The notes under the pieces: model-generated | What the model was told of the DNA's origin: nothing | What the model saw: the letters and a program-made list of their open reading frames with translations, nothing else | Databases searched by the model: none | Position numbers and translations under genes: made by a program | Shown: piece by piece, positions 49,291 to 58,324 of the stretch | How positions within the stretch are numbered: the first letter of the stretch is position 1 | Layout of the letters: each line of letters begins with the position of its first letter | Assembly: GCA_024710355.1 (NCBI GenBank) | Contig: JANJUX010000015.1 | Coordinates: forward strand, 62,001 to 126,000 | DNA from: Candidatus Rifleibacteriota bacterium | GTDB lineage: Bacteria > Muiribacteriota > Ozemobacteria > Ozemobacterales > Ozemobacteraceae | Reading direction: 5' to 3' | DNA length: 64,000 nt

Positions 49291-50397
49291 CTATTCGTCG
49301 AACCGCAGCTGGTTCTGCGTTACTGTCGGTTCCGGCGGGCGCATGCCGAGGTATTCCCAGGCGGCCCGAGTGGCGATGCGGCCGCGGCTGGTTCTGGCGA
49401 TGAACCCGATCTGAATCAGAAAGCTTTCGTAGACGTCATAAATGGTGTCGGCTTCTTCGCCAACCGAGACCGCAAGAGTGTCGAGACTGACGGGGCCGCC
49501 GTCAAAGCGGCGCAGCAGAATGTCGAGAATTTTGCGGTCGATATAGTCGAGGCCCATGCGGTCGACCTGCAGCATCTGCATGCCGGTTTCGACGGTTGGC
49601 AGGTCTACTGAGTTACATTTGTTTACCTGCGCCACATCGCGCATGCGCTTGAACATGCGTATGGCAACGCGCGGCGTGCCACGGGCGCGGCGGGCGATTT
49701 CGTGTGCCGCTTCAGGGGTGACCGGGTATTGCAGTTTGGCAGCGACCGATTCAATCAGCCTGGTAAGTTCTTCGTTGGTGTAATAGTCGATGCGCGAAAC
49801 CACGCCAAACCTGGTGCGCAGCGGTGCCGAGACATCGCCTTCGCGGGTGGTGGCGCCGACCAGAGTGAACGGCTGCACCTTCATGCGCAGGCTTCTGGCG
49901 GTCGGCCCTTTGCCGATCAGCACGTCGAAATGGTAGTCTTCCATGGCGGGGTAGAGCACTTCTTCAACGTTTTTGCTGAGGCGGTGTATTTCGTCGATGA
50001 AAAGAACGTCGCCCTGGCGCAGGCCGGTCAACAGGGCTGCGACATCGCCGGCACGGTTAAGAACCGGGCCTGAGGTGATGCGGATCTGAACCCCCATCTC
50101 AGCGGCGATGACGTTGGCTAGAGTTGTTTTGCCAAGACCCGGCGGGCCAAGCAGCAGCGTGTGGTCGAGGGGCTCGCCACGCTCTCTGGCTGCGGCGATA
50201 AAAACGCGCAGCTTTTCGACTATCGCCTGCTGGCCGATAAATTCATTGAATTTTCGCGGTCGCAGGCTGGGCAGCAGAATTTCTTCGTCGCCTGGAAGCG
50301 GCGTGCGTGCCAGAATCGAGCCCTCTTCGCCTTCTTCGGCAAGGCTGTCTTCCGAGATTAATTCGTCGACTTCGTCGCGCAGATTCTTCTTTCGCAT
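49291..50397 (-). CDS. ruvB: Holliday junction branch-migration ATPase RuvB
   Basis: 368 residues from ATG 50397; a GTG nine bases earlier is possible. The AAA+ core is intact: GPPGLGKTTLA (Walker A), LFIDEIHR (Walker B), a sensor stretch VGATTREGDVSAPLRTRFG with the arginine finger, and the winged-helix end TSRGRIATRAAWEYLG. The N-terminal acidic extension (about 40 residues) is longer than in E. coli. RuvB drives branch migration with RuvA. It is 82 bp downstream of ruvA. Confidence 0.97.
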   Translation of the reverse strand: MRKKNLRDEVDELISEDSLAEEGEEGSILARTPLPGDEEILLPSLRPRKFNEFIGQQAIVEKLRVFIAAARERGEPLDHTLLLGPPGLGKTTLANVIAAEMGVQIRITSGPVLNRAGDVAALLTGLRQGDVLFIDEIHRLSKNVEEVLYPAMEDYHFDVLIGKGPTARSLRMKVQPFTLVGATTREGDVSAPLRTRFGVVSRIDYYTNEELTRLIESVAAKLQYPVTPEAAHEIARRARGTPRVAIRMFKRMRDVAQVNKCNSVDLPTVETGMQMLQVDRMGLDYIDRKILDILLRRFDGGPVSLDTLAVSVGEEADTIYDVYESFLIQIGFIARTSRGRIATRAAWEYLGMRPPEPTVTQNQLRFDE

Positions 50398-50478
50398 GTT
50401 CTTCACTTCAGATTGAATTGTACCCGCTCATGATACCAGAAAAACCTACCCCGTGAACAGTTATAACTGAGCACCGGG

Positions 50479-51084
50479 TCAGCTGAAGGCGCGCAGAACC
50501 TTTTCGATGATGTCTTCGATCGTGGCGTCCGGCGCAAAATCGCGGCCAAGCTTTTTGAAGCACTGGGTAATTTCTTTGCCGGTGTAGCCAAGGTTTTCGA
50601 GCGCTTCGCGCACGTCGGCTTCGAACGGAATCCCGGTGCCGGTTTCCTTCTCGGTCGCTGGGGTAACTGCACCGATACCGAGTTTGGCGATGGTTTCTTT
50701 CAGCTCGACGATCAGGCGCGAAGCGAGTTTGGGACCAACACCCTTCAGGGAGGTTAGTCGGGCCTGATCTTCGCTCAGAATCATCGATGCAAGCGCTTCT
50801 GGAGTCGTAGCCGACATGATATTCAGGGCCAGTTTCGGGCCGACCTTGTTGACCCGGTTGAGAACCCGGAAAAGCTGGCGTTCGTCTTCGCTGGCAAAAC
50901 CGAAAAGCTGCGGGCCTTCTTCGCGCCAGTGGAGATGGCAGAGCAGGTTGATCTGCAGGCCCTTTTCCGGAAGCTGGCGGCTGGTGGAGAAGGGCACAAG
51001 AATTTCGAGGCCGATGCCGCGCTGGTCGATGACGACCCGGTGTGGCTGTTTGCTGTGGAGAATGCCGGTAACAAAATCAATCAT
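50479..51084 (-). CDS. ruvA: Holliday junction DNA-binding protein RuvA
   Basis: 201 residues. Domain I opens with MIDFVTGILHSKQPHRVVID, the helix-hairpin-helix region LNRVNKVGPKLALNIMSA then LKGVGPKLASRLIVEL is the DNA-binding part, and a C-terminal UBA-like helix bundle (ALENLGYTGKEITQC) contacts RuvB. It tetramerises on Holliday junctions. It lies 103 bp after yebC; that gap has no gene and contains an 8-bp dyad (GCTGCACC at 51108 with GGTGCAGC at 51155). ruvC, usually beside ruvA, is absent here. Confidence 0.96.
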   Translation of the reverse strand: MIDFVTGILHSKQPHRVVIDQRGIGLEILVPFSTSRQLPEKGLQINLLCHLHWREEGPQLFGFASEDERQLFRVLNRVNKVGPKLALNIMSATTPEALASMILSEDQARLTSLKGVGPKLASRLIVELKETIAKLGIGAVTPATEKETGTGIPFEADVREALENLGYTGKEITQCFKKLGRDFAPDATIEDIIEKVLRAFS

Positions 51085-51187
51085 GGGGTTTCCTGCTTAA
51101 AAAATGAGCTGCACCCGGCCGGCTGCTGGCTGGTGTTGCCGCTGCATCCGGCATGGTGCAGCCTGTTCATACGGGACCTGGTGGCGA

Positions 51188-51952
51188 TCAGCTGGCGCTG
51201 AGGGCCATTTCCATGTCTTCGTCAGAAATTTCGTAGTTGTAATAGACATCCTGGACGTCGTCGTGTTCTTCAAGAGCGTCAACGAGCTTGAGAACTCTGG
51301 CGACATCGGCACCGGTAACTTTAACGGTGGTCTTCGGAACCGACATGACCTTGGCTTCTTCGACCTTCAGACCCTTTTCGTCAAGAACCTGGCGGACTGC
51401 GAAGAATTCTGAGGGGGCACTGTAGATTTCGAACCCGTCATCGAGGGTTTTGAGATCTTCGGCGCCGGCTTCAAGAACGATTTCCATCATGGCATCTTCG
51501 GTTTTGCCCGGGTTGGTTTCGAGGGGCAGGTAGAAGTAACCCTTGGTTTCAAACATGAACGACACGCAGCCGGGCACGCCCATATTGCCGCCGTTTTTGC
51601 TGTAAATCTTGTTAACTTCGGATACGGTGCGGTTGGTGTTGTCGGTCAGGCATCGGGCCATGACAGCAACGCCGCCGGGAGCGTAACCTTCATACATTAC
51701 TTCTTCATAGTTAACGCCTTCGAGTTCGCCGGTGCCTTTTTTAATGGCGCGCTCGATGTTGTCTTTCGGCATGTTGCAGTCTTTGGCAGAAGTCAGTGCA
51801 GTTCGCAGCCTGGGGTTGCTGCCGGGGTCGCCACCGCCCATGCGTGCGGCAATGGTGATTTCTTTGATGATCTTGGTGAACTGACGACCTCTGATCGCGT
51901 CTACTTTGGCCTTAACGTGTTTGACCTTGGCCCACTTATTATGACCTGACAT
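51188..51952 (-). CDS. yebC: YebC/PmpR family transcription or translation regulator
   Basis: 254 residues from ATG 51952 with GGAGGG four bases ahead. The opening SGHNKWAKVKHVKAKVDAIRG and the core GGNMGVPGCVSFMFETKGYF are diagnostic. Long called a DNA-binding regulator, the family has been linked to translation of proline-rich stretches. It is the first gene of a minus-strand operon leading to ruvA-ruvB-mutS, driven by a good sigma-70 promoter. The order yebC-ruvA-ruvB is a common linkage, though ruvC normally lies between. Confidence 0.95.
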   Translation of the reverse strand: MSGHNKWAKVKHVKAKVDAIRGRQFTKIIKEITIAARMGGGDPGSNPRLRTALTSAKDCNMPKDNIERAIKKGTGELEGVNYEEVMYEGYAPGGVAVMARCLTDNTNRTVSEVNKIYSKNGGNMGVPGCVSFMFETKGYFYLPLETNPGKTEDAMMEIVLEAGAEDLKTLDDGFEIYSAPSEFFAVRQVLDEKGLKVEEAKVMSVPKTTVKVTGADVARVLKLVDALEEHDDVQDVYYNYEISDEDMEMALSAS

Positions 51953-51982
51953 TATACCCTCCAAGTTTGGGAAGTGTGGGCC

Positions 51983-52011
51983 ATTATAACACAGCGATAT
52001 CCATAGAGCAA
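51983..52011 (-). promoter_or_regulatory. Sigma-70 promoter of the yebC-ruvAB-mutS operon
   Basis: On the minus strand TTGCTC (52011-52006), a 17-base spacer and TATAAT (51988-51983), with TG at the extended -10 position. Transcription would start about 25 bases before the yebC start. Confidence 0.75.
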
Positions 52012-52070
52012 TGTACAGAATTCCGGGTTTTGTTTATGGGCTGTGGGAAAGGGCGAGAGCGTGTTTGTGG

Positions 52071-52775
52071 TCAGGCCTGAATGATTACGACGCCGCGGGC
52101 TTCTGCTTCTTCGCGGGCCGCATCGGTGATGATGGAATTGTATGGCAGGCGCATCGGTTCGAGCGAGGCGGCAGCGGCGATAACGTCGTCGCGGGTGATA
52201 AAGACGCGACTGCCGGGAACGGCCTGTCGGGCCGTTGCGGCTCTGGCTCTGATCATGCGGGTAGCGATTTCAGACAGGTTGTCGCGATTGAAACCGCTGA
52301 CGGTACCGCCGGTAATCGCCTGCCAGTGGCGGCGGTAGATTTTGATCAGGTGCGGATTCATGGCGGTCTTCTCGTCGGGCAGACAGCTTTCGTCAAGCAA
52401 AATCGGCTTGCCGAGCGCGGAAAATTGCCAGAGAATCTCTGCCGGAAACGAATCGCGCAACCCCAGCGCGAATTTGGCGAGGGTGTTCAGGCTCAGCGGG
52501 CAGGCGATCAGCAGATCGTAGCTGTTGAGCCGCAGAACCAGATTTTCGCAGTCGGGCTGGCAGAAAGCGCGATGATCGCGAGCCAGAGTTCTCAGCCAGC
52601 CATTCTGCTGTGCTGACCACGAAACGGCGTAGTCGGGCTGTGAAAAAAGCGGTGGCAGGTCGAGAACGGCGAAATCGACGACCGCCGGGCGCTGTTCAGG
52701 AAGACAGAACAACACCAGTGGCCGCAGTGTCTGTGGCAATTTTTCGCTGCTGTTTTGCATGAGCTGCTTTAACAT
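52071..52775 (-). CDS. Flavoprotein-like protein (microcompartment-associated type)
   Basis: 234 residues from ATG 52775. Its centre, YDLLIACPLSLNTLAKFALGLRD, then GKPILLDESC, resembles the Dfp/HFCD flavoprotein fold. The C-terminus, VFITRDDVIAAAASLE and LPYNSIITDAAREEAEARG, resembles the tail segment seen in flavoprotein-like genes beside microcompartment operons (Eut/Pdu/glycyl-radical types). No shell protein or signature enzyme is nearby. It stands alone, between yebC and the divergent dapA. Both domain calls are by eye and the function is unknown. Confidence 0.5.
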   Translation of the reverse strand: MLKQLMQNSSEKLPQTLRPLVLFCLPEQRPAVVDFAVLDLPPLFSQPDYAVSWSAQQNGWLRTLARDHRAFCQPDCENLVLRLNSYDLLIACPLSLNTLAKFALGLRDSFPAEILWQFSALGKPILLDESCLPDEKTAMNPHLIKIYRRHWQAITGGTVSGFNRDNLSEIATRMIRARAATARQAVPGSRVFITRDDVIAAAASLEPMRLPYNSIITDAAREEAEARGVVIIQA

Positions 52776-52900
52776 ACAACCTGAATATCGGCAAAGTCAA
52801 TTTTTATGATCAGGGCAATTGCACTAAAAACCCGCGTAATCGTATCGTGAAAAGGGCAACGTTTTTGCGGGGTGAAGGATATAAATTGCGCCATTCGGGG

Positions 52901-52919
52901 TCTGGATCCGAAATCCAGA
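52901..52919. repeat. Hairpin in the 267-base gap upstream of dapA
   Basis: TCTGGAT and ATCCAGA form a 7-bp stem. The gap between the flavoprotein-like gene and dapA otherwise shows only a GGGGG ribosome site and AT-rich sequence near 53010 (TTAATATAAC), likely the dapA promoter. No lysine-riboswitch features are visible. Confidence 0.35.
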
Positions 52920-53042
52920 AGTATAATGTATTGCTCTGTTTGCGATGCGCAGAATTACAAAAATTTCCCTTCTTTTTGTCGTGAAATTTGCTGCCAATGG
53001 TGTTAATATAACAGGGAAAAACGACACCATACGGGGGCAAAA

Positions 53043-53924
53043 ATGCGCACGAATTTTCTCAGAGGTTCATGGGTAGCACTCATTACCCCTTTCTCAGAAG
53101 ACGGAAAAATTGACTTCAAGGCCTTTGAAAAACTGGTGAAGATGCAGCTGGAAGCCGGTACGGATGGCATTCTGATCTGCGGTACCACCGGTGAGTCGGT
53201 AACTCTCACCTTCGACGAAAAGAAGGCTTTGATGACCGAAGTCAGGCGTCTTACCGCCGGCAAAGTTCCGATAATGTTCGGAACCGGTGGCAACAACACG
53301 AGCGCAGTTGTCGAACTGACCGCAAAAGCAGTCGACCTGGGCGCCGATGCGGTTCTCGTCGTCACCCCTTACTACAACAAGCCGCCCCAGGAAGGCTTGA
53401 AAATGCATTATAAGGCCGTTGCTGCCGCGACTCCGCTGCCACTGGTTCTTTACAATGTTCCGGGGCGTACCGGTTGTAATCTGCTTCCTGACACGGTTGT
53501 CGCTCTTGCCGCCGAAAAAAACATCGTTGCGGTCAAAGAAGCCTCTGGCAATCTCGATCAGATAATGGAAATCATTCGCCGGGTTCCTGCTGGATTCGGT
53601 GTTTTCTCGGGCGATGATGGCCTGAATCTTCCGATTATGGCCTGCGGCGGCATCGGTACTATTTCGGTGACTGCCAACGTTGCACCGGTAATGATGAAAA
53701 AATTCAATGACGCTGCTCTGGCAGGTAACTGGGCCGAAGCGCGGGCGATTCATTATCGTCTGCTCGATCTGCATCGCGGCCTGTTCATCGAGGCGAATCC
53801 GCTGCCGGCAAAAGCGGCGCTTGCCAATGCCGGCATTATCGAAGATTTTACACGCCCACCGCTGTGCCGACCATCGGCAAAAGCGAAAGAGCTGATGATT
53901 AAGCTAACTACCGACCTGGAGTAA
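53043..53924 (+). CDS. dapA: 4-hydroxy-tetrahydrodipicolinate synthase
   Basis: 293 residues. It condenses pyruvate with aspartate semialdehyde in the first step of the lysine and diaminopimelate branch. The catalytic features are the GTTGESVTL site, the Tyr in TPYYNKPPQEGL, and the Schiff-base Lys in AVKEASGN. GGGGG precedes ATG 53043. It supplies peptidoglycan precursors, and it begins a run continuing with c-di-AMP synthesis genes 4 bases after its stop, an unusual joint organisation. Confidence 0.96.
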   Translation: MRTNFLRGSWVALITPFSEDGKIDFKAFEKLVKMQLEAGTDGILICGTTGESVTLTFDEKKALMTEVRRLTAGKVPIMFGTGGNNTSAVVELTAKAVDLGADAVLVVTPYYNKPPQEGLKMHYKAVAAATPLPLVLYNVPGRTGCNLLPDTVVALAAEKNIVAVKEASGNLDQIMEIIRRVPAGFGVFSGDDGLNLPIMACGGIGTISVTANVAPVMMKKFNDAALAGNWAEARAIHYRLLDLHRGLFIEANPLPAKAALANAGIIEDFTRPPLCRPSAKAKELMIKLTTDLE

Positions 53925-53928
53925 AGGT

Positions 53929-54744
53929 TTGCAGCAGATTCTGGATCTCATTATCGCCATCGCGCGTGATATCTCGTTCGTTGATTTTTTTGATATCATG
54001 CTGGTCAGCTATGGCATTTACCGTGCGCTTCTTTTTATCGAAGGCACGCGGGCTTACAATTTGCTCAAAGGTCTTGGCATCATTCTGGTGCTGCTGGTGG
54101 TCACCAAAGATCTCGACTTCAATACGGTCAGCTGGGCACTGTCAAATGCGCTGCCAACAGGTTTCCTGGCGCTCGTCGTGATTTTTCAGCCTGAATTGCG
54201 GCGTGCTCTCGAAGATATCGGCAAGGGGCGTTTTCTTGGCGAGCAGGTAACTTCAGAGGATTCGGCAGAAGAGCTGGCCGAAGAGGTCTGCAAGGCAATC
54301 GAGAACTTTTCGAAGAAGCGTATCGGCGCCCTGATCGTTTTCGAGCAGGAGATCGGTCTGAAAGATTTCATGGAAAACGGTGTAATGATGCGCAGTAAAA
54401 TCAGCGCCGAACTGCTGAACACAATTTTTATGCCGTTTACGCCGCTGCACGATGGTGCCGTTATTATCAAAGGGCAGATGATCGAAGCTGCGGCCTGCTT
54501 TTTGCCCTCGGCCAGCAATCACAACGAGGTGGCCAAGGAGCTTGGCTCAAGGCACCGCGCTGCGATCGGTGTTTCCGAAATTACCGATGCACTGGTGTTT
54601 GTGGTCAGCGAAGAGACAGGCCAGATTTCAAAGGCCAAGGGTGGCAAACTGACGCGTGGTCTTACTCCAGATCGTATCAAAAAATTGGTGGCAGCTGCTT
54701 TTACCAGAGTTAATCGGGCAAGGGGGCTGTTCGGTAAAAAATGA
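53929..54744 (+). CDS. cdaA: Diadenylate cyclase, CdaA type
   Basis: 271 residues from TTG 53929 with GGAG seven bases upstream. Three N-terminal membrane helices (residues about 20-80) are followed by a DAC domain; its catalytic motifs DGAVIIKG and RHRAAIG are intact. The enzyme makes cyclic di-AMP from two ATP at the membrane. DFFDIMLVSYGIYRALLFIEGTRA is typical CdaA sequence. It lies immediately downstream of dapA and its stop overlaps the YbbR gene as ATGA. The usual third gene, glmM, does not follow here. Confidence 0.94.
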   Translation: MQQILDLIIAIARDISFVDFFDIMLVSYGIYRALLFIEGTRAYNLLKGLGIILVLLVVTKDLDFNTVSWALSNALPTGFLALVVIFQPELRRALEDIGKGRFLGEQVTSEDSAEELAEEVCKAIENFSKKRIGALIVFEQEIGLKDFMENGVMMRSKISAELLNTIFMPFTPLHDGAVIIKGQMIEAAACFLPSASNHNEVAKELGSRHRAAIGVSEITDALVFVVSEETGQISKAKGGKLTRGLTPDRIKKLVAAAFTRVNRARGLFGKK

Positions 54745-55979
54745 CTGACCGTATTTGGCTCAAAACCCTTTCAATTCTGCTGGGCGTCTTCGCCTGGATC
54801 TATGTCAATCTCGTTATTCCGCCGCAGATCCGTCGAACTATCGAGGCTGAGGTAGAATACCGAAACGTGCCCGAAAGCGTTAAGGTAACCCCGGTTAAAC
54901 CAAGCGTCAATGTTCAGGTCGAAGGCACCCGCCGCGATTTTATTCTTGCAACCAACAACAAGTTGCAGGTTACTGTCGACCTCTACAATCTCAGACCAGG
55001 GCGTGCCCAGCTGCCGGTAAGAGTTACCACGGCACCCGGTCTGTCGGTCGTGTCGCTTTCTCCGGCCCAGATTCAAATTGAAGCGGTGCCGATTATCCGC
55101 AAAAAAATCGACGTGCGCGCCGAAATTCTCGGCCAGCCTGCCGATGGCTTTCTTTTTGACGAGCCACTTTTGACGCCGGCACAGGTAACTATCGAAGGCC
55201 CCGATTCTCTCATAAAAAGGGTTACCGCCTGCCAGGTCGACATCAATCTTGAGCAGGTGAAAAATTCAATCAGCGAACAGCGCGAAATCAAGGTAATTCT
55301 TGAGTCTGGTGTCACCGACGAAGAGATAATCGTCACCCCGGGCAAAATCAATGTCGACGTTACGGTTAAGCAGGGCTATCCGGCGAAGACACTGCCGCTG
55401 GCAAAACCGGTTTTCATCAACAAGTCACCAGAGGGCAAAAAACTCGACGGTTTCAAACTTGTGCCTGAAAGTGTTCAGATAACCGGCCCGGCTCGACTGA
55501 TCAATCCGATGAAAGATCTGTCATTCAAGCCGATAGATCTCTCGAAAATTGAAAAGTCAGATGCGGTGCCGGTCAAACTTGAATTTCCCGGCGAGAATGT
55601 CAGGTTGATCTCTTCTGCTCCGGTTCTTTTGCACCTTACACTTGTAGACAGCAAGGTAACCCGCATCTATCAGGGGCTGCCCTTCGAATTGAAAAAGGGA
55701 CCGCACCAGCATGCTTCGGTTTCTGTATCTTCTTATTCGATCGAAGTTGAGGGTTACCTGAAAGATCTCGACAAGATCAGTAACGCCAAGTTGGAGATGA
55801 TACTCGACGTCGAGAAAATGAAGCCGGGGTCTTACCCGGTAAATCTTACGGCGCCGGTCGGTTTGCCCGGAAACATAACCGTTCTTAAAATTGTGCCGGA
55901 GGCACTTCAGGTCTTGGTAAGCGAGCTTGAAGACCAGCCCGACCCGCCAAAAAACGCATCAGATTCAGCGCCGCGATGA
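54741..55979 (+). CDS. cdaR: YbbR-domain protein (CdaR), regulator of CdaA
   Basis: 412 residues. One N-terminal membrane helix (LKTLSILLGVFAWIYVNL, about 5-27) leads to an extracytoplasmic part made of four YbbR-type beta domains; each has the P..V.V.G pattern, such as VTIEGPDSLIKRV and VQITGPARLI. In Firmicutes CdaR binds CdaA and tunes c-di-AMP production. The 4-bp overlap with cdaA supports the same pairing. The C-terminal tail is Pro/Asp-rich and short. Confidence 0.9.
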   Translation: MTDRIWLKTLSILLGVFAWIYVNLVIPPQIRRTIEAEVEYRNVPESVKVTPVKPSVNVQVEGTRRDFILATNNKLQVTVDLYNLRPGRAQLPVRVTTAPGLSVVSLSPAQIQIEAVPIIRKKIDVRAEILGQPADGFLFDEPLLTPAQVTIEGPDSLIKRVTACQVDINLEQVKNSISEQREIKVILESGVTDEEIIVTPGKINVDVTVKQGYPAKTLPLAKPVFINKSPEGKKLDGFKLVPESVQITGPARLINPMKDLSFKPIDLSKIEKSDAVPVKLEFPGENVRLISSAPVLLHLTLVDSKVTRIYQGLPFELKKGPHQHASVSVSSYSIEVEGYLKDLDKISNAKLEMILDVEKMKPGSYPVNLTAPVGLPGNITVLKIVPEALQVLVSELEDQPDPPKNASDSAPR

Positions 55980-56002
55980 TTTTCAGCATCAAAGGATCTT
56001 AA

Positions 56003-58324
56003 ATGGAAAACAGCAGCCAGTATTTTGTAGAACTTTTTGCCAGTGCCACCAGGCAGAAACGTCTGGAGCTTCTGCGTAAAATCGCCGCCATAAAAGATGA
56101 GAACGCCCTGCAGTTTCTCATTTCGTGCTTTGCAGACGAATTCTGGGTCGTGCGCAAAGCTGCCGCCGATATCGTGAAAGATTTTGGTGATGCTGCTGTT
56201 CCTGCCCTTTCAGGGGCCATAAATTCATACAATCAGGATGTGCAGCACTGGTCGCTGCAGATTCTTGGCGAAATCGGCCCGAAGGGCCTGCCCGCAATTC
56301 TGCGGGCCATGAAGAGCACCAATGACGAAATCAGATACTTTGCCTGCAACGCTCTTGGCTGCGCGAGAATTCCGCAGGGCGTTACCATGCTGCTTAAAGC
56401 TCTGGGTGACGATCGCTGGCGCGTGCGTAAAGCAGCTTCTGACGCTCTGGTTAAATATGGCGAGGCGGTAATTGCGCCACTGCAGCAGGTTCTTAAGCTC
56501 ACTGAAGATGAAGATATCCGTTTCTGGGCAATCAAAACCCTTGGCAAGCTCGGGCCGAAAGCGCAGCGATTTTTGCTTGAAGCACTGCGCAACGGTGATA
56601 AACAGACGCGTTACGTTATTGCCGCCGCCCTTGGTGAATCGGGTGATAAAAGAGTAATCAGGGTGCTGATCGAATCGCTGGCCGATCCCGACTGGACGAT
56701 CCGCAAAAGTGCCACCATGGCACTCGCCGAAATCGGCGACAATGCCGTCGATATGATGCTCGAATACCTGCGCGGTCCGAACGAAGAGATTCGCGACGGC
56801 TGTCTCAGAGCTCTGGTTAAGGCCGGCAACGCCAGTCTGCAGCGTCTTTTCGACGAAATCATCAAAATGGATGAAAACCACCGCTATCTGATTCGCAAGT
56901 CGATTGTCAAGATCGGGGCCCGCGTTGTGGAGCCACTTATGCGGCTGTTTAAACTTAAAAACCCTGAGATTCTGGCATTTTCGGCTTCGGCGCTTGGCGA
57001 AATCGGTAACCCGCGTGCTGTGCCGGTTCTGGTTAACGGCTTGTCGCACGAAGACTGGAACGTCAGGCGCAGCAGCGCCTATGCTCTCACAGAGATCGGC
57101 GAACGCGGTGTCGACAAAATCGCTGAGGCCCTGAAAAGCCCCAATGACGATGTGCGTTACTGGGTTACCCGCATTCTTGAAAGCATCGGTGAGCCGGGTG
57201 TTCCATTTTTGATCAAGGCTTTAAAAGACCCGAACCGAGAAATCAGGTTCTTTGCCGCACGGGCGCTTGGCAGCTCATTTGACTCGTCTGTGGCAAGATC
57301 CCTCGTGCACGCTCTTTCTGACGAGGTCTGGAGTGTGCGCAAGGCTGCTGCCGAAAGTATCTGCCGTCTCGATAACCCGCCGCTTGAAGACCTGCTGCGG
57401 CATATTTCGAGCGACAACGAAGATATCCGTCACTGGATCGGTCAGATCATCAGAGAGATAGGGCCGCGGTATCTGCCGAGACTGATCGAAGCCATGCGCA
57501 AGGGCGACGCCGAATTGCGTCTCTATGCCTGCCAGGCTGCCGGCCTGATTACTTCACCCGATCTGGTTGAACCGCTGATCCTGGCTTTGCGTGATGACAG
57601 CGAATGGGTGCGCACCTACGCGGCCATCTCGCTTGGGCAGACTGGCGACCCCCGCTCGATTATTCCGCTGATCAGAAGCTTTTCTGACCGCAATACCGAC
57701 GTGCACCGCAATGTGGTGACCGCTTTCGAGCGGCTTGGTGACAAAGTTTTCAAAGAACTTGTCCGCTGTATTGAGGGCGAAGATCTTGAATTGCGCCGCA
57801 ACGCGGCCCTGGCACTCGCTGAAATGAAAGACGAGCGCGGCGTCGATTACATTGTCATGCTGATGGAAGATACGGATGAATCGGCACGCGCCTGTGCTGC
57901 CGAGGCTTTGGGCAGTTTCCCCGGGCTCAAGGCGAGAACCATGCTTAACGAAGCCCTGAGTGACAATTCTCTCAAGGTGCGACTGGCGGCGATCAAGGCG
58001 ATTGGCGCTCTTGACAGCGAAGCTGACGCTCTCACACTCATGGCCCATTCCGGCAAGGTGCGCGACGAGCGCGAAGCCAGAACCATTAAAAGAACCCTTG
58101 GCGAAATGGCTCTCGACAACCCCGATCTGTTTATCGGTCTTTTCAGGCACGAACAGAGCGCCATAAAAACCATGGCCTGTGATGCGCTGGTCGCCGCCGG
58201 CATGGAAACCATGGCCCGCCTGACTCAGGTGGCAACCGAATCACAGGATGAAACGGTTGTGTTCTGGTGCAAAAAGGCGATGAAACAGATTAAACAGCCG
58301 CGTGAGAACATGTATTATGGCTGA
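56003..58324 (+). CDS. Giant HEAT-repeat (PBS-lyase type) scaffold protein
   Basis: 773 residues formed almost wholly of about 24 HEAT/PBS-lyase repeats of 31 residues, each with a core such as DDRWRVRKAASDAL, ALGEIG and LI.AL.D. No signal peptide or catalytic domain is visible, so it is likely a cytoplasmic protein-protein scaffold. The sequence is intact with no frameshift. Its stop overlaps the dprA start by 8 bases (ATGGCTGA), so the two are co-translated. It follows cdaR by 24 bases. Function unknown; its place between c-di-AMP and DNA-uptake genes is the main clue. Confidence 0.85.
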   Translation: MENSSQYFVELFASATRQKRLELLRKIAAIKDENALQFLISCFADEFWVVRKAAADIVKDFGDAAVPALSGAINSYNQDVQHWSLQILGEIGPKGLPAILRAMKSTNDEIRYFACNALGCARIPQGVTMLLKALGDDRWRVRKAASDALVKYGEAVIAPLQQVLKLTEDEDIRFWAIKTLGKLGPKAQRFLLEALRNGDKQTRYVIAAALGESGDKRVIRVLIESLADPDWTIRKSATMALAEIGDNAVDMMLEYLRGPNEEIRDGCLRALVKAGNASLQRLFDEIIKMDENHRYLIRKSIVKIGARVVEPLMRLFKLKNPEILAFSASALGEIGNPRAVPVLVNGLSHEDWNVRRSSAYALTEIGERGVDKIAEALKSPNDDVRYWVTRILESIGEPGVPFLIKALKDPNREIRFFAARALGSSFDSSVARSLVHALSDEVWSVRKAAAESICRLDNPPLEDLLRHISSDNEDIRHWIGQIIREIGPRYLPRLIEAMRKGDAELRLYACQAAGLITSPDLVEPLILALRDDSEWVRTYAAISLGQTGDPRSIIPLIRSFSDRNTDVHRNVVTAFERLGDKVFKELVRCIEGEDLELRRNAALALAEMKDERGVDYIVMLMEDTDESARACAAEALGSFPGLKARTMLNEALSDNSLKVRLAAIKAIGALDSEADALTLMAHSGKVRDEREARTIKRTLGEMALDNPDLFIGLFRHEQSAIKTMACDALVAAGMETMARLTQVATESQDETVVFWCKKAMKQIKQPRENMYYG

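Noticed and set aside
52776..53042. A lysine riboswitch upstream of dapA
   Set aside because: None of the conserved lysine-aptamer features (long five-helix fold, conserved loop motifs) is visible; only a short hairpin is present.
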